Source: Deltaproteobacteria bacterium
Lineage (GTDB): Bacteria; Myxococcota_A; Polyangia; Polyangiales; Ga0077539
DNA: 64,000 nucleotides
NCBI GenBank assembly: GCA_016218725.1
Contig: JACRDB010000067.1
Location: 1-64,000 of the forward strand
Direction: 5' to 3'
Both the position numbers and the translations under genes were made by a program. The notes below the pieces were generated by a model. That model was given only the letters and a program-made list of their open reading frames with translations. It was not told the origin of the DNA and did not search any database. Positions 50,401-58,949 of this stretch are shown here, piece by piece. Position 1 is the stretch's first letter. Each line of letters starts with the position of its first letter.

Positions 50401-52425
50401 AAGGCCACGGAGAAGAGGGTGCCCGAGGAGGTGTTCACGCTCTGCGATGACGACCTCGCTGTGCTCCTGGGGAGGCTCTGGTCCGGGGACGGCTTCTTCG
50501 CCAACCGGACCAACTACACGCCTTTCTACGCGACCTCGTCGGAGCGCCTCGCGTACGATGTGCAGAACCTCCTCCTGCGGCTCGGGATCCTGAGCGGGGT
50601 CCACCGCAAGACCTTCCGGTACCGCGGGGGGGTACGGTCCGGGTTCACCGTGCACCTCGTAGGCGACGGGACCACGGAGGCCTTCCTCGCGCGGGTGGCC
50701 CCGCACTGCGTGGGGCGCGACGCGCAGCTCGCGCAGCTCCGGGCGCACCTGGCGTCGCGGAGCTTCCGGTGGAGCAGCAAGGACACGGTCCCTTGTGCCG
50801 TGCGCCGCTGGGTGGACGAGGACCGCCGCGCGCTCGGGCTGACCTGGGGGGACCTGGAGGAGCGCTCGGGCTTGTCGACCAGGGCCTTCCAGGGCGCAGG
50901 GAGCCCCGCCTTGAAGGGCTATTGCCGAGGGACCATCGCGGGGCTCGCCGGGGCCCTCGGCTCCGAGCGCCTGGCGCGGGAGGCCCACTCGGAGGTGTTC
51001 TGGGACCGCGTGGTGTCCATCACACCGAGGGGCGTCGAGGAGACGTACGACCTCACGGTGGAGGTCGACCACAACTTCGTGGCTGATGGTCTCATCGTAC
51101 ACAATTCACATTCGGCCGCATATGCGTTGATCACTTATCAGACAGCGTACCTGAAGCGGCACTACCCCGCGGAGTTCATGTGCGCCACGCTCTGCTCGGA
51201 CCTGGGGAAGAGCGAGAAGCTGGTGGGCACCATCGCCGAGGCGCGGGCCATGGGCATCCCGGTGCTCACCCCGGACGTCAACGAGTCCGACCGGGTGTTC
51301 ACCGTGGTGTACGCCCCCGCCCGGGGGCAGGTCCCGAAGAAGATCGCCCTCCCCATCGACCGGGACCCCTGGAAGCCGCGCATCCGGGTGGGCCTCGGCG
51401 GGATCAAGGGCGTAGGGGACAGCGCCATCGAGGCCATTCTTGAGGCGAGGAGCCAGGGGACCTTCAAGGACTTCTTTGACTTCGCCTCCAGGGTGGACGT
51501 GCGGCGCTGCAACAAGGGCGTCTTCGAGGCGCTCATCCACGCGGGGGCCTTCGACGACCTCCTGGGGCGGGCGGGGGCCTCCCGGGCCCAGGCCCACGAG
51601 GCCATTGACTCGGCGCTGGAGCGGGGCCGCGGGGCGGCGAGGGAGCGCTCCAGCGGACAGCTCGGGCTCTTCGGCCTGGCGGAGGTGCTGGCGCACACGT
51701 CGGGCTTCCCGGAGGTGCCCCCGTGGGACCTGCAGGACAAGCTCCGGCGGGAGCGCGTGGCCCTGGGGCTGTACCTCACCGGCCACCCGCTGGACCGCTA
51801 CGCCGCGGAGGTGGGGCGGGTGGCCACGGCGCAGGCGGCGGGGGTGTCCGCGCTGGACAACGGGGCCGAGGTCTCCCTCGCGGGGGTGATCGAGGGCTAC
51901 CGCGAGCGGGTGCCCAAATCCGGCGGGCGCATGGCCTTCTTCCACCTTGAAGACCGCAGCGGGCGCGTGGAGTGCATCGTCCGGGCGAGGGCCTACGAGG
52001 CCGTGTCGTCGCGCTTGAAGGAGGGCGAGGCGGTGCTGCTCGCGGCGCGGGTGAAGGTAGACTTCCCGCGCGATGAAGAGGGCAACGTGGTGGAGGACGT
52101 GGCCGAGGAGGCCCTGGAGCGCAAGCTCATGGTAGACGACGTGACGCCCCTCGGGGACGCGCTGCGGCAGCGCACGAAGCGCGTGACGCTGCGCCTGGAC
52201 GGGGGGCTCCTCCTGGGGGGCGAGACCCTGCGGCGGCGGCTGACGGAGCTCAAGCAGGCGCTCACGGCGCACCCGGGGACCTGCCCGGTGAACGCCGTGG
52301 TCAAGACCGCCGACGGGGCCGAGGTCACCGTGTCCCTGCCCAGGGTGCGGATCGACCCCACGGAGGACTTCCTGGCGAAGCTGGAGCGCATCTTCGGCGG
52401 CAAGGTGGCGGAGCTGCGCGCGTAG
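47404..52425 (+). CDS. dnaE: DNA polymerase III alpha subunit with intein
   Basis: 1673-residue precursor. Removing the 456-residue intein gives about 1217 residues, normal for DnaE. The N-terminal PHP domain starts HLHVHTQYSMLEGAL. The polymerase palm has PDFDVDFC near residue 409 and further Asp/Glu motifs. The intein lies at GFNK / SHSAAYALITYQ in the thumb/PHP-proximal region. The C-terminal OB fold reads VSLAGVIEGYRERVPKSGGRMAFFHLEDRSGRVECIV. The start ATG at 47404 has CCGAAGG upstream and matches the family N-terminus. Extein codons flanking the intein are AT-rich (see findings). Confidence 0.97.
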   Translation: MAEFVHLHVHTQYSMLEGALTIKALLGRTRALGMSAVAMTDHGNMHGAIELYKKSKDAGVQPILGCELAFLYPGDRYDKAEKKHPRSYHLPLLASTEEGYKNLIALVSHAWREGPDGNPMSTLERLAEHAKGLVVLTGCLGGVVPQALLQHSPEEARRVLGLLKDLVDPGALYVELQDHGLVEQPIVNRLLLELARGMALPVVATNDVTYLRREDAQAQRALTCIAAGVTLEHAEHSAHGSEEMYLKGPDEMAELFAEVPEALENTLAIRERCALKLTLDKPSLPRFKDEGGAVVTDADEYFARLSREGLEQRFQAFRRQGKAFDERKYRDRLEVEIAVITAMKFPGYFLIVQDFINWGKNNGVPVGPGRGSGAGSLVAYALRITDLDPIPYDLLFERFLNPERVSMPDFDVDFCMLKRERVIEYVRGKYGRDSVGQIATFQVLKAKSCVRDVGRVLGLSFAETDAIARLVPDPEQGKTIPLKDALDKEPRLRALYEESEQARSVIDLAQKLEGMTRHAGMHAAGIVISEGPLWHTVPVFRAPNGELVTQYAKDEVEAAGLVKFDFLGLTTLTVLDFAVNLIGKRPDRDGRPFILEDIALDGKPQNLAGEALREAQRARETYELLASGETTGVFQLESSGMQKLFKDLRPDCFEDIVAAVALYRPGPLGTGMVEDFVNRKLGKTRVVYPHDDLKEILETTYGVIVYQEQVMMIARRMGGYSLGGADLLRRAMGKKKAEEMAKQKSTFLEGATRQGYEEAKAAEIFDLLEYFAGYGFNKCVVAETVLQDAESGAQTTVGELFQRRQPMKVHALGDDGRLHPRAVTDVVRNGRKRVYELRTAQGRAIVATDNHPFRTLDGWTELKDLRPGDRIAAPRRLAVASSKRWPEHELVALGWLLSEGNTCHPTSLYFYNNTPAAVDDFVTAARAFPHSEARIHQRRSGRYEVCVNTGRDPWLRGHLRAQGPAARPEGATFEPLASGAAPLRSGAFWWAQRLGLLGVKATEKRVPEEVFTLCDDDLAVLLGRLWSGDGFFANRTNYTPFYATSSERLAYDVQNLLLRLGILSGVHRKTFRYRGGVRSGFTVHLVGDGTTEAFLARVAPHCVGRDAQLAQLRAHLASRSFRWSSKDTVPCAVRRWVDEDRRALGLTWGDLEERSGLSTRAFQGAGSPALKGYCRGTIAGLAGALGSERLAREAHSEVFWDRVVSITPRGVEETYDLTVEVDHNFVADGLIVHNSHSAAYALITYQTAYLKRHYPAEFMCATLCSDLGKSEKLVGTIAEARAMGIPVLTPDVNESDRVFTVVYAPARGQVPKKIALPIDRDPWKPRIRVGLGGIKGVGDSAIEAILEARSQGTFKDFFDFASRVDVRRCNKGVFEALIHAGAFDDLLGRAGASRAQAHEAIDSALERGRGAARERSSGQLGLFGLAEVLAHTSGFPEVPPWDLQDKLRRERVALGLYLTGHPLDRYAAEVGRVATAQAAGVSALDNGAEVSLAGVIEGYRERVPKSGGRMAFFHLEDRSGRVECIVRARAYEAVSSRLKEGEAVLLAARVKVDFPRDEEGNVVEDVAEEALERKLMVDDVTPLGDALRQRTKRVTLRLDGGLLLGGETLRRRLTELKQALTAHPGTCPVNAVVKTADGAEVTVSLPRVRIDPTEDFLAKLERIFGGKVAELRA
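49738..51105 (+). mobile_element. DnaE intein with LAGLIDADG endonuclease and HTH segment
   Basis: 456 residues from Cys1 (CVVAETVLQDAESG) to the terminal His-Asn; extein +1 is Ser. Block B is IVATDNHPFRTLDGW and the C-terminal block ends FVADGLIVHN. DOD motifs are LVALGWLLSEGN (about 114) and LLGRLWSGDGFF (about 240). Before block F there is an HTH-like stretch (ALGLTWGDLEERSGLSTRAF) similar to that of the DnaB intein. The insertion point (K/S of FNKSH) is four residues downstream of the classic cyanobacterial split DnaE site (Y/CFNKSH). The endonuclease looks intact, so homing is plausible. Confidence 0.92.
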
Positions 52426-52465
52426 GGACCCAACGCCCGCCGCGGAGTGTGTAGAATCGCGCGCG

Positions 52466-52663
52466 ATGCGAACCCCACCGCTGTCGGGTCCTGCGCTCCG
52501 GGCCCTGGTCGCCGCCGCTGAATCGCCGTTCACCGGGGACCTGTTGCTGCATTTCCTCCGCAAGGAGACGGGCATTGACAAGATGCTGTTGGCCGCGGCC
52601 GAGGAGCCGCCGCCGACGGACATCTTCCCCCTGGAGACCCGCGGCGACCGGGAGGGCTCGTGA
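52466..52663 (+). CDS. small conserved-looking protein upstream of the amidase
   Basis: 65 residues (MRTPPLSGPALRALVAAAES then FTGDLLLHFLRKETGIDK). Its stop overlaps the amidase start (GTGA), which supports a real coupled gene. TAGAAT at 52452-52457 resembles a -10 element and lies only 8 bases before the ATG, so the transcript may be nearly leaderless. The composition is acidic/helical with no signal peptide. No family is recognised. Confidence 0.6.
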   Translation: MRTPPLSGPALRALVAAAESPFTGDLLLHFLRKETGIDKMLLAAAEEPPPTDIFPLETRGDREGS

Positions 52664-54087
52664 GCACGCTGGAGGGGCTCCGGAGGGCCTACGAGGCGGG
52701 CCGCAGCACGCCGGTGCTGGCGCTGGAGGGGGTGCTCGCTGCGGCGCGGGACGCCGCCTCCCGGAGGCCCTCCCACGCGGTGTTCTGCGCGCTGGACGAG
52801 GCCGGGGCGAGGGCCGCCGCGGAGGCCTCCGCGGCGCGCTGGGCGCGGGGTGAGCCCCTCGGGCCCTGGGACGGGGTGCCCACGGCGGTGAAGGACGAGG
52901 TGAACGTCCAGGGGCTCCCGACGCGCTCGGGCACGGTGTACCTCCCCGCGGAGCCCGTGCCCGAGGACGCCACCGCGGTGGCGAGGCTCCGGGCGGCCGG
53001 GGCGGTGGTTGTGGGCAAGCTCGTGCAGCACGAGCTGGGGCTGGGCGGCACGGGCATTTCACCGCACGGGACGCGCACGCCGAGGAACCCTCACAACCCG
53101 TTGCACTGCCCGGGCGGGTCGTCGAGCGGGAGCGCGGTGGCCGTGGCCCTGGGGCTCCTGCCCGCGGCCGTGAGCTCCGACGGGGGGGGCTCCGTGCGCA
53201 TCCCCGCGGCGCTGTGCGGGGTCTTCGGGCTCAAGCCCACCTTCGGCCGGATCCCGAACACCGGGGACCCGAACCTCGACGGCACCGTGGGGCACCTCGG
53301 GCCCATCGCGTCCACCGTGGGGGCCATGGAGCACTTCCTGCGCGTGACGGCGGGGGGCGACGGGCGCTGCCCGCTCGCGGCCCGGGCCCCATTGCTGGAC
53401 CTCGCGGCGCTGGAGCGCGCGAGGGCAGAGGGCGCCGCGGGCCTGCGCCTCGCGGTGGACGAGGACGCCTGGGCGGACGCGGACCCCGCGGTGGCGGGCG
53501 CCTGCCGCGAGGCGCTCCTGGCGCTGGAGAAGGCGGGCGCCACGCTCTGTACGGCGAGCGTGCCGCTCGGGCGCCACGCGCCGGCGCTGGGCTTCATCAC
53601 AATGATCTCCGAGGCGGCCGAGGGCCACGCCGAGGAGTACGACCGGCACCGGGACGTGATGGCCCTGGACGTGCGCATGGCGCTGGCGCTCGGGCGCCGC
53701 ATGCGCGCGAGGGAGTACCACCACGCCCAGCGGCTGCGGGCGAGGCTGCGCCGGGAGCTGGCGGCGGTGTTCGAGACCGCGGACCTGTATGTGACGCCTA
53801 CCACGGCGTGTACGGCGCCGGTGGTGAGGCCCGGCGCGGAGGACACCGGCGAGGCGGACCAGTACACCACCAACAAGATCGTGCGGTACACCTTCCTCGG
53901 GAACCTCACGGGGCTGCCCGCGGGCACGGCCCCGGTGGGGCGGGACGAGCGCCAGCTCCCGATCGGGCTGCAGCTCATGGCGCGCGCCTGGGGCGAGGCC
54001 ATGGTGTTCCGCGGGCTCTACGCGCTGGAGGCGCTGGGCGCGGCCAGGGTGGAGCGCCCGGCGGTCTTCCACGAGCTGGAGCCCTGA
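52660..54087 (+). CDS. amidase signature family protein
   Basis: 475 residues from GTG at 52660, overlapping the upstream stop (GTGA). The amidase signature is clear: [16 protein letters not shown] (nucleophile region) and [25 protein letters not shown], with catalytic Lys in PTAVKDEVN. The Ser-cisSer-Lys triad is therefore intact. Family members hydrolyse amides (amidase, GatA-type, 6-aminohexanoate-cyclic-dimer hydrolase). No GatB/GatC partner is nearby, so a GatA role is unlikely. It ends 1 bp before the next gene. Confidence 0.9.
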   Translation: MSTLEGLRRAYEAGRSTPVLALEGVLAAARDAASRRPSHAVFCALDEAGARAAAEASAARWARGEPLGPWDGVPTAVKDEVNVQGLPTRSGTVYLPAEPVPEDATAVARLRAAGAVVVGKLVQHELGLGGTGISPHGTRTPRNPHNPLHCPGGSSSGSAVAVALGLLPAAVSSDGGGSVRIPAALCGVFGLKPTFGRIPNTGDPNLDGTVGHLGPIASTVGAMEHFLRVTAGGDGRCPLAARAPLLDLAALERARAEGAAGLRLAVDEDAWADADPAVAGACREALLALEKAGATLCTASVPLGRHAPALGFITMISEAAEGHAEEYDRHRDVMALDVRMALALGRRMRAREYHHAQRLRARLRRELAAVFETADLYVTPTTACTAPVVRPGAEDTGEADQYTTNKIVRYTFLGNLTGLPAGTAPVGRDERQLPIGLQLMARAWGEAMVFRGLYALEALGAARVERPAVFHELEP

Positions 54088-54088
54088 G

Positions 54089-55180
54089 GTGCGCCGGGAG
54101 TGGGCGCTGGCGTGGGCGCTGGGGTGCTCGCAGGACCCGGCGGTCGCGGTGACCGACGGCGCCGTCGGAGATGCGCAGGACGCGCCCTCGGGGCCGACGG
54201 TGCAGTGCCCGGCGCCGCTGGGTGCGCCCCGGGAGCGGGCGCCGCCCAGGCCCTCGGGGCACCCGCTGGACGACGCCCTCAGGCTGAACCACCTCCAGGC
54301 GAAGGCGACGCACAACAGCTACCACCTCCGGTCGCGCTTCGCGGTCCCCGAGTGGGACTACGCGCATGCGCCGCTCACCACGCAGTTGGAGTCCCAGGGC
54401 GTGCGGGGGATCGAGCTGGACCCGCACTGGAACGTGGACTGCGGGCGCTTCGAGGTCTACCACGTGCTGCGCTTCGACGAGGAGACCACGTGCAGGCTCT
54501 TCACCGAGTGCCTGGAGGAGGTGCGGCGCTGGAGCGACGCGCACCCCGGGCACCACCCGCTGTTCATCCAGCTAGAGCCCAAGGACGGCGACGCGACCAC
54601 CGAGGCGCGGCTCCTGGCGCTGGAGCGCGAGGCCCTGTCGGTGTTCCCGCGCGCCCTGGTGCTCACCCCGGACGAGGTGCGGGGCACCTCCCAAACGCTC
54701 CGCGAGGCGGTGCTCTCGCGGGGCTGGCCGACGCTCGGGGCCGCCCGCGGGAGGGTGCTGTTCTACCTGAACGACAGCGGCGCGCCCCGGGCGGCGTACA
54801 CCCGCGGGGGCACCTCGCTGGACGGGCGCCTGTTCTTCGCGGAGGCCTCCAGCGTGGAGGCTCCCTACGCGGCGGTGCTGATCTTGAACGGCCAGGTGAG
54901 GGAGCGGGACGCGATCACCGCGGCGGTGCGCCAGGGCTTCCTGGTGCGGACCTTCGCGGAGACGAGCCTCGCGGCGGGCCGCGGCGGTGACCGAACGGGC
55001 CTGGAGAGCGCTCTCTCGGGCGGGGCCCACATTGTCAGCACCGATTTCGCGGCGCCGGAGGCCCCGGGTGGTTATGTTGTGGAGATCCCTGGCGGGACGC
55101 CCTCCCGGTGCAACCCGGTGAGCGCCCCGAGCGGGTGCACGAGCCTGGCCGTGGAGGACCCCTCACGGCTCGGGCGGTGA
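54089..55180 (+). CDS. PI-PLC-like (phosphoinositide phospholipase C1-like) lipoprotein
   Basis: 363 residues from GTG at 54089, one base after the amidase stop. A short signal (MRREWALAWALGC) leads to a lipobox-type Cys. The catalytic fold shows KATHNSYHLRSRF (first His), GIELDPHWNVDCGRFEVYHV (second His, with metal Asp/Glu nearby), HHPLFIQLEPKDG (Glu/Asp) and IVSTDFAAP near the C-terminus. It is the Ca-dependent phosphatidylinositol PLC-like clade of secreted bacterial proteins. It probably acts outside the cell on lipids; the substrate is unproven. Confidence 0.82.
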   Translation: MRREWALAWALGCSQDPAVAVTDGAVGDAQDAPSGPTVQCPAPLGAPRERAPPRPSGHPLDDALRLNHLQAKATHNSYHLRSRFAVPEWDYAHAPLTTQLESQGVRGIELDPHWNVDCGRFEVYHVLRFDEETTCRLFTECLEEVRRWSDAHPGHHPLFIQLEPKDGDATTEARLLALEREALSVFPRALVLTPDEVRGTSQTLREAVLSRGWPTLGAARGRVLFYLNDSGAPRAAYTRGGTSLDGRLFFAEASSVEAPYAAVLILNGQVRERDAITAAVRQGFLVRTFAETSLAAGRGGDRTGLESALSGGAHIVSTDFAAPEAPGGYVVEIPGGTPSRCNPVSAPSGCTSLAVEDPSRLGR

Positions 55181-55232
55181 GGCGAGGGGCGGGCCCTTGA
55201 CGCCGGAGTCCGAGGGTCGCAGGAGGAGTCCC

Positions 55233-56576
55233 ATGCGGCGTTCGCTCCCAGTGGCGCCGGAGCCGGAGCTTCGGACCGAGGCGCTGTCGGGCTTCGTGGG
55301 TGGCCTCCGGGGGGCCGTGGTGGCCGAGCTCCAGGCGCTCCTCGGGGAGCCTCTGGTGTGGCTCGACGGCGAGGCCGAGGCCCCGGAGGACACCTTCGCG
55401 GTGGTGCTCGAAGGGCCCCCGGCGCTCACCGTGGAGCTCCGCCGGCCCGCGCCGGGCGCGCGGAGCTGGGCCCTCGCGGGGGCGCTCGCGCTCTCGTACC
55501 GGCCGCTGGAGGGCGGCGGGGACCCCTTCGCGCGGGGGGACACCCGAGGGCGTCTGGAGGCCCTGCGGGCGAGGCTCCAGGGGCGGGGCCGAGGGGCCAC
55601 GGAGCGCGCCTGGGACGCGCTCTGCGACGCGCGGGCGCGGGTGCGGTCCTACGCCCCGGTGGGGGACTGGCTCTACCGCCAGGCGTCGCCGCGCGAGGTG
55701 GTGCTGCGGCTGGGGTTCCGGTGCAACCAGCGCTGCGGCTTCTGCTGGCAGTCCCGGGAGTGGCCCGACGCCCCGGAGGACCACTACCACCGCTGGGTGG
55801 ACGAGGTCGCCGACGCCGGCCGCCGCGCGGTGTGCTTCTCCGGCGGCGAGCCCACGCTCCACGCGGCGCTCCCGTCGCTGGTGGCCCGGGCCACGGGGCG
55901 GGGGCTGCGGGTGATGCTCCAGACCAACGCCGTGAGGCTCGCGCAGCGAGAGTACCTCAAGGCCCTGTGCGACGCGGGGCTTCGGGCGGTGTTTGTGTCG
56001 TACCACAGCCACCTCCCGGCGGTGTCCGACGCCATGACCCGCGCGCCGGGGACCCACGTCCGCACCGAGGAGGGCCTCCGTCGGTGCCTGGAGGCGGGCC
56101 TGGAGGTGTCGCTCAACACCGTGGTCGAGCGGGACAACCACGCGCTCCTGGGCGCCCTGGCCGAGGCCGTGGTGGCGCGCTTCGTGGCGCCGTACCCGGA
56201 CAACCCGGTGGCCACGGTGTCGCTCTCACACCCGTCGCCGTACTACGAGCGCGCGCGCTGGAAGGGCGCGGCGGTGTCCCTGGAGGCGCTGAGGCCGTCG
56301 CTGGTGGCCTGCGCGGGGTACCTCGAGGACCACGGGGTGACGGTGGAGGGGCTGGGCACCTGCGGCTTCCCCGCGTGTGCGCTCCGGGACGACCCGAGGC
56401 TCCTGCGCCGGGCTACGCTCGCCCGGGAGGACCTGCACGACCAGGAGGGCCGGGCCTACGGGCGGAGCTGTGAAGGCTGCGCGGCCCGGGGCCACTGCCT
56501 CGGGGTCAAGCGCGACTACCTCGACGAGCACGGCGAGGCGGGCCTCGTGCCCTTCACCGCGGACCCGTTCGCGTAG
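55233..56576 (+). CDS. radical SAM protein with SPASM-like C-terminus
   Basis: 447 residues from the ATG at 55233 (AGGAGG 6 bases upstream; a TTG at 55197 is less likely). After an N-terminal domain of about 160 residues, the radical SAM cluster is CNQRCGFC (C-x3-C-x2-C, about 164-171). The GGEP SAM motif (VCFSGGEPTLH) follows. The C-terminal region has further cysteines, GTCGFPAC and CEGCAARGHC, suggesting an auxiliary 4Fe-4S (SPASM/Twitch). Such enzymes modify peptides or small molecules. No peptide precursor is visible nearby, so the substrate is unknown. Confidence 0.88.
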   Translation: MRRSLPVAPEPELRTEALSGFVGGLRGAVVAELQALLGEPLVWLDGEAEAPEDTFAVVLEGPPALTVELRRPAPGARSWALAGALALSYRPLEGGGDPFARGDTRGRLEALRARLQGRGRGATERAWDALCDARARVRSYAPVGDWLYRQASPREVVLRLGFRCNQRCGFCWQSREWPDAPEDHYHRWVDEVADAGRRAVCFSGGEPTLHAALPSLVARATGRGLRVMLQTNAVRLAQREYLKALCDAGLRAVFVSYHSHLPAVSDAMTRAPGTHVRTEEGLRRCLEAGLEVSLNTVVERDNHALLGALAEAVVARFVAPYPDNPVATVSLSHPSPYYERARWKGAAVSLEALRPSLVACAGYLEDHGVTVEGLGTCGFPACALRDDPRLLRRATLAREDLHDQEGRAYGRSCEGCAARGHCLGVKRDYLDEHGEAGLVPFTADPFA

Positions 56577-56582
56577 GGGCGC

Positions 56583-58883
56583 CTACACCCAGCGCTGCGA
56601 GGCGAAGAGCGCGGCGCCCTCGCGCAGCCACCACTCCTGGTAGCGCTGGTGGGCCTTCTCGCGCTCGCGCTTCGGGAGGTTGAAATAGTACCCGAAGAGC
56701 TGCCCGCTCACGCGCTTGAGCTCCTCGCCGGCCTCGTGGCGCACGGACCCGTCGGGGTGCAGGAGCGCGTCGATGAGCCACTCGATCCGGTGGCGCCCGC
56801 GGGCCTCGTCCCACCACTGCGCCCAGCGCGGCACGTTGCGCGCGAAGTCCTGCCGGGCCAGCACCACCAGCGCCCGGTGCGCCGAGAGGGCCACGGCGTC
56901 GTCCGGGTCCTCCAGGAGCCCCACCAGCGTGGGCACCGCGTCCGCGTCGCGCAGCTCCCCGAGGGCCCCGATGGCCACCCTGCGGCGCTCCGGGTCCCGC
57001 TGAGGGTCCCTCGCTAGCGCGCGGAGCCCCTCGGCCACCTCCCGGAACTCCACGAAGTGACGGTACTGCCGCAGCACCTTCACCGCGCCCTGGCGCACCC
57101 GCGCGTCCGCGTCGAAGAGCGCCCGCACCAGCCGTGGCAGCGCCTCCGGGTGGACGATCTCCCCGAGGCACAGGAGCGCGCAGAAGCGCGCCTCCACCGA
57201 CGGAGACTCCAGCGCCTTGAGCAGGTGCGGCACCGCCGAGTGCCGGAAGAGCGCCACCAGCCGCAGGATGGGCCCGGTCTCCGCCACCTCGGGAAGCCGC
57301 GAGGCGCCGGTCCCCCGGTCCGCCCCGTGGGGGCCCGGGAACTGCCGGAAGAGCGCCGCCAGCGCGGCCTCCCCGCGCGCCAGGAGCGCCGCCGTGGCCC
57401 CCTCGGGGATCGCGCCCCGCTGGGCGATGTCCTGCACCAGGTGCTCCAGGTCCGAGACGCCCTCCGGCGGCGCCGACGGAGGCCTCGCCGAGGGCCTCGT
57501 CGCCGGCGGCGCCGGGAGGCTCTCCAGCGCCGAGGTCACCAGGGCCCGCCGGAGGGCCTCCCGGCGGGCCTGCACCGAAGGGGTCTTCGGCCGGTCCGAG
57601 GGGTCCCTCCGGGGTGCCATGGACGCGAAGCGCCGCGCCGCGCCGGAGAGCGCGTCGGCGGCCTTGGAGCGCGCTCCCGAGGGGCCCTGCTTGCGGCTGA
57701 GCACCAACCGGGTGAAGGCCGCCGCGGCGTCCTCCGTCAAACGCAAGAGGGGGTCCACCCGCGCGCTGTCCAGGGCGAGGGCGCCGGCGTCCACCCAGAG
57801 CGCCAGGGCGCTCCGGGAGCCCACCCGGATCGGCACCACCAGGGCCTGGGAGACACCCTTGCGCAGGAGGTCCTCGCGCACGATGGCGTCGGTGCCCTCG
57901 CGCACGTCCGCCAGGAGGTGCACCCCGCGCTCCCGCACCGTGCGGAACACGCTCGTGGCCTCCAGCGGCACCGCGATGCCGCGCACCACCTCCGTGGGCG
58001 CGCCCTCGCCGTCGGCCGCGAGGCCCTCACACGCCTCGCCGTGGAACACGAACAGCGCGGCGTACGCGAACACCCCGCGGGTGTACCCGAAGAGCGCCCG
58101 CACGGCCTGGTCCCGCGTGGCCGCCTGCGCCAGCGCCGCCTGGGCCTCCGCCAGCGACGTGGACGCGGGCCTCGGGGCCTCCACGGGTGACGGCGAGGGC
58201 GACGGCGAGGGCGCGGGCGGCGCGTTGGTCACCTGCACCCCGTGGGGCACCACGACCGCAGCGGGCGCCTCCGGCGCGTCGTCGTCGCCGTCGTCCAGGA
58301 GCGCCGCCAGCGTGGCCAGGGCGCTGGTGGTGGCGCGCGTGGGCCCCGGCGACGAGCTCCCCGGGCCCAGGGACCCCGGCGGGCGCGACACCGTTGGCAT
58401 GGCCCCCGGCGCCACGGACTCCAGCCGCGAGGCCAGCCGCGCGAAGCGCGACGACAGCGCCACGCCGTACCGCTGCGAGAGCGCCCACGCCAGCCGGAAG
58501 GGCGTCACCACCCGGAGCTCCACCGGGAGCCCCGAGGCGCCCTCCAGCGCGCGCACCGTGGCCGTGGGCACCGCCCCCTGGGCGACGCACACCAGCTTGT
58601 TCTTCTCCACCCTCAGGGGAACCACCCCCCACGCCTCGGCGCTGGCCCTCGGCACCATGGCCACGGCCCTTGGGTCCACCTCCAGGAGCGACGCCCGCGG
58701 CGCCGGAGGGAGGTTGTGAAGCGCCGCGCAGTACGCCGTGAGCGTGTCCTCCGGGAGCACCCCCAGCTCCAGCAGGCACGTCTCCAGGTCCCCGCCGGTG
58801 AGCACCTGCCGCTCGATCGCCTCGTCGATCTGCCGCGGCGAGACGACCTGGTCTTGAGTGAGCAGCGCCGTGAGGATCGACAT
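56583..58883 (-). CDS. GspE-N / GAF-like / HEAT-repeat protein
   Basis: 766 residues. The N-terminus resembles the GspE/PilB N-terminal MshEN domain (QDQVVSPRQIDEAIERQVLTGGDLETCLLELGVLPEDTL and PRAVAMVPRASAEAWGVVPLRVEKNKLVCVAQGAV), which can bind cyclic-di-GMP. A Pro/Ala/Ser linker (about 165-250) leads to a GAF-like module (YTRGVFAYAALFVFHGEACEGLAADGEGAPTEVV). The C-terminal third is a HEAT-repeat solenoid (LLKALESPSVEARFCALLCLGEIVHPEALPRLVRALFDADARVRQGAVKVLR). Such fusions occur in Myxococcota; a regulatory or scaffolding role is likely. There is no ATPase domain. It converges on the radical SAM gene, 6 bp away. Confidence 0.8.
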   Translation of the reverse strand: MSILTALLTQDQVVSPRQIDEAIERQVLTGGDLETCLLELGVLPEDTLTAYCAALHNLPPAPRASLLEVDPRAVAMVPRASAEAWGVVPLRVEKNKLVCVAQGAVPTATVRALEGASGLPVELRVVTPFRLAWALSQRYGVALSSRFARLASRLESVAPGAMPTVSRPPGSLGPGSSSPGPTRATTSALATLAALLDDGDDDAPEAPAAVVVPHGVQVTNAPPAPSPSPSPSPVEAPRPASTSLAEAQAALAQAATRDQAVRALFGYTRGVFAYAALFVFHGEACEGLAADGEGAPTEVVRGIAVPLEATSVFRTVRERGVHLLADVREGTDAIVREDLLRKGVSQALVVPIRVGSRSALALWVDAGALALDSARVDPLLRLTEDAAAAFTRLVLSRKQGPSGARSKAADALSGAARRFASMAPRRDPSDRPKTPSVQARREALRRALVTSALESLPAPPATRPSARPPSAPPEGVSDLEHLVQDIAQRGAIPEGATAALLARGEAALAALFRQFPGPHGADRGTGASRLPEVAETGPILRLVALFRHSAVPHLLKALESPSVEARFCALLCLGEIVHPEALPRLVRALFDADARVRQGAVKVLRQYRHFVEFREVAEGLRALARDPQRDPERRRVAIGALGELRDADAVPTLVGLLEDPDDAVALSAHRALVVLARQDFARNVPRWAQWWDEARGRHRIEWLIDALLHPDGSVRHEAGEELKRVSGQLFGYYFNLPKREREKAHQRYQEWWLREGAALFASQRWV

Positions 58884-58949
58884 CGATGGGTCCCAACCCT
58901 ACCGCCGGGTTGCGCTGTTCTTCTACCACCCCCGCGCCCGCCCCACCCC

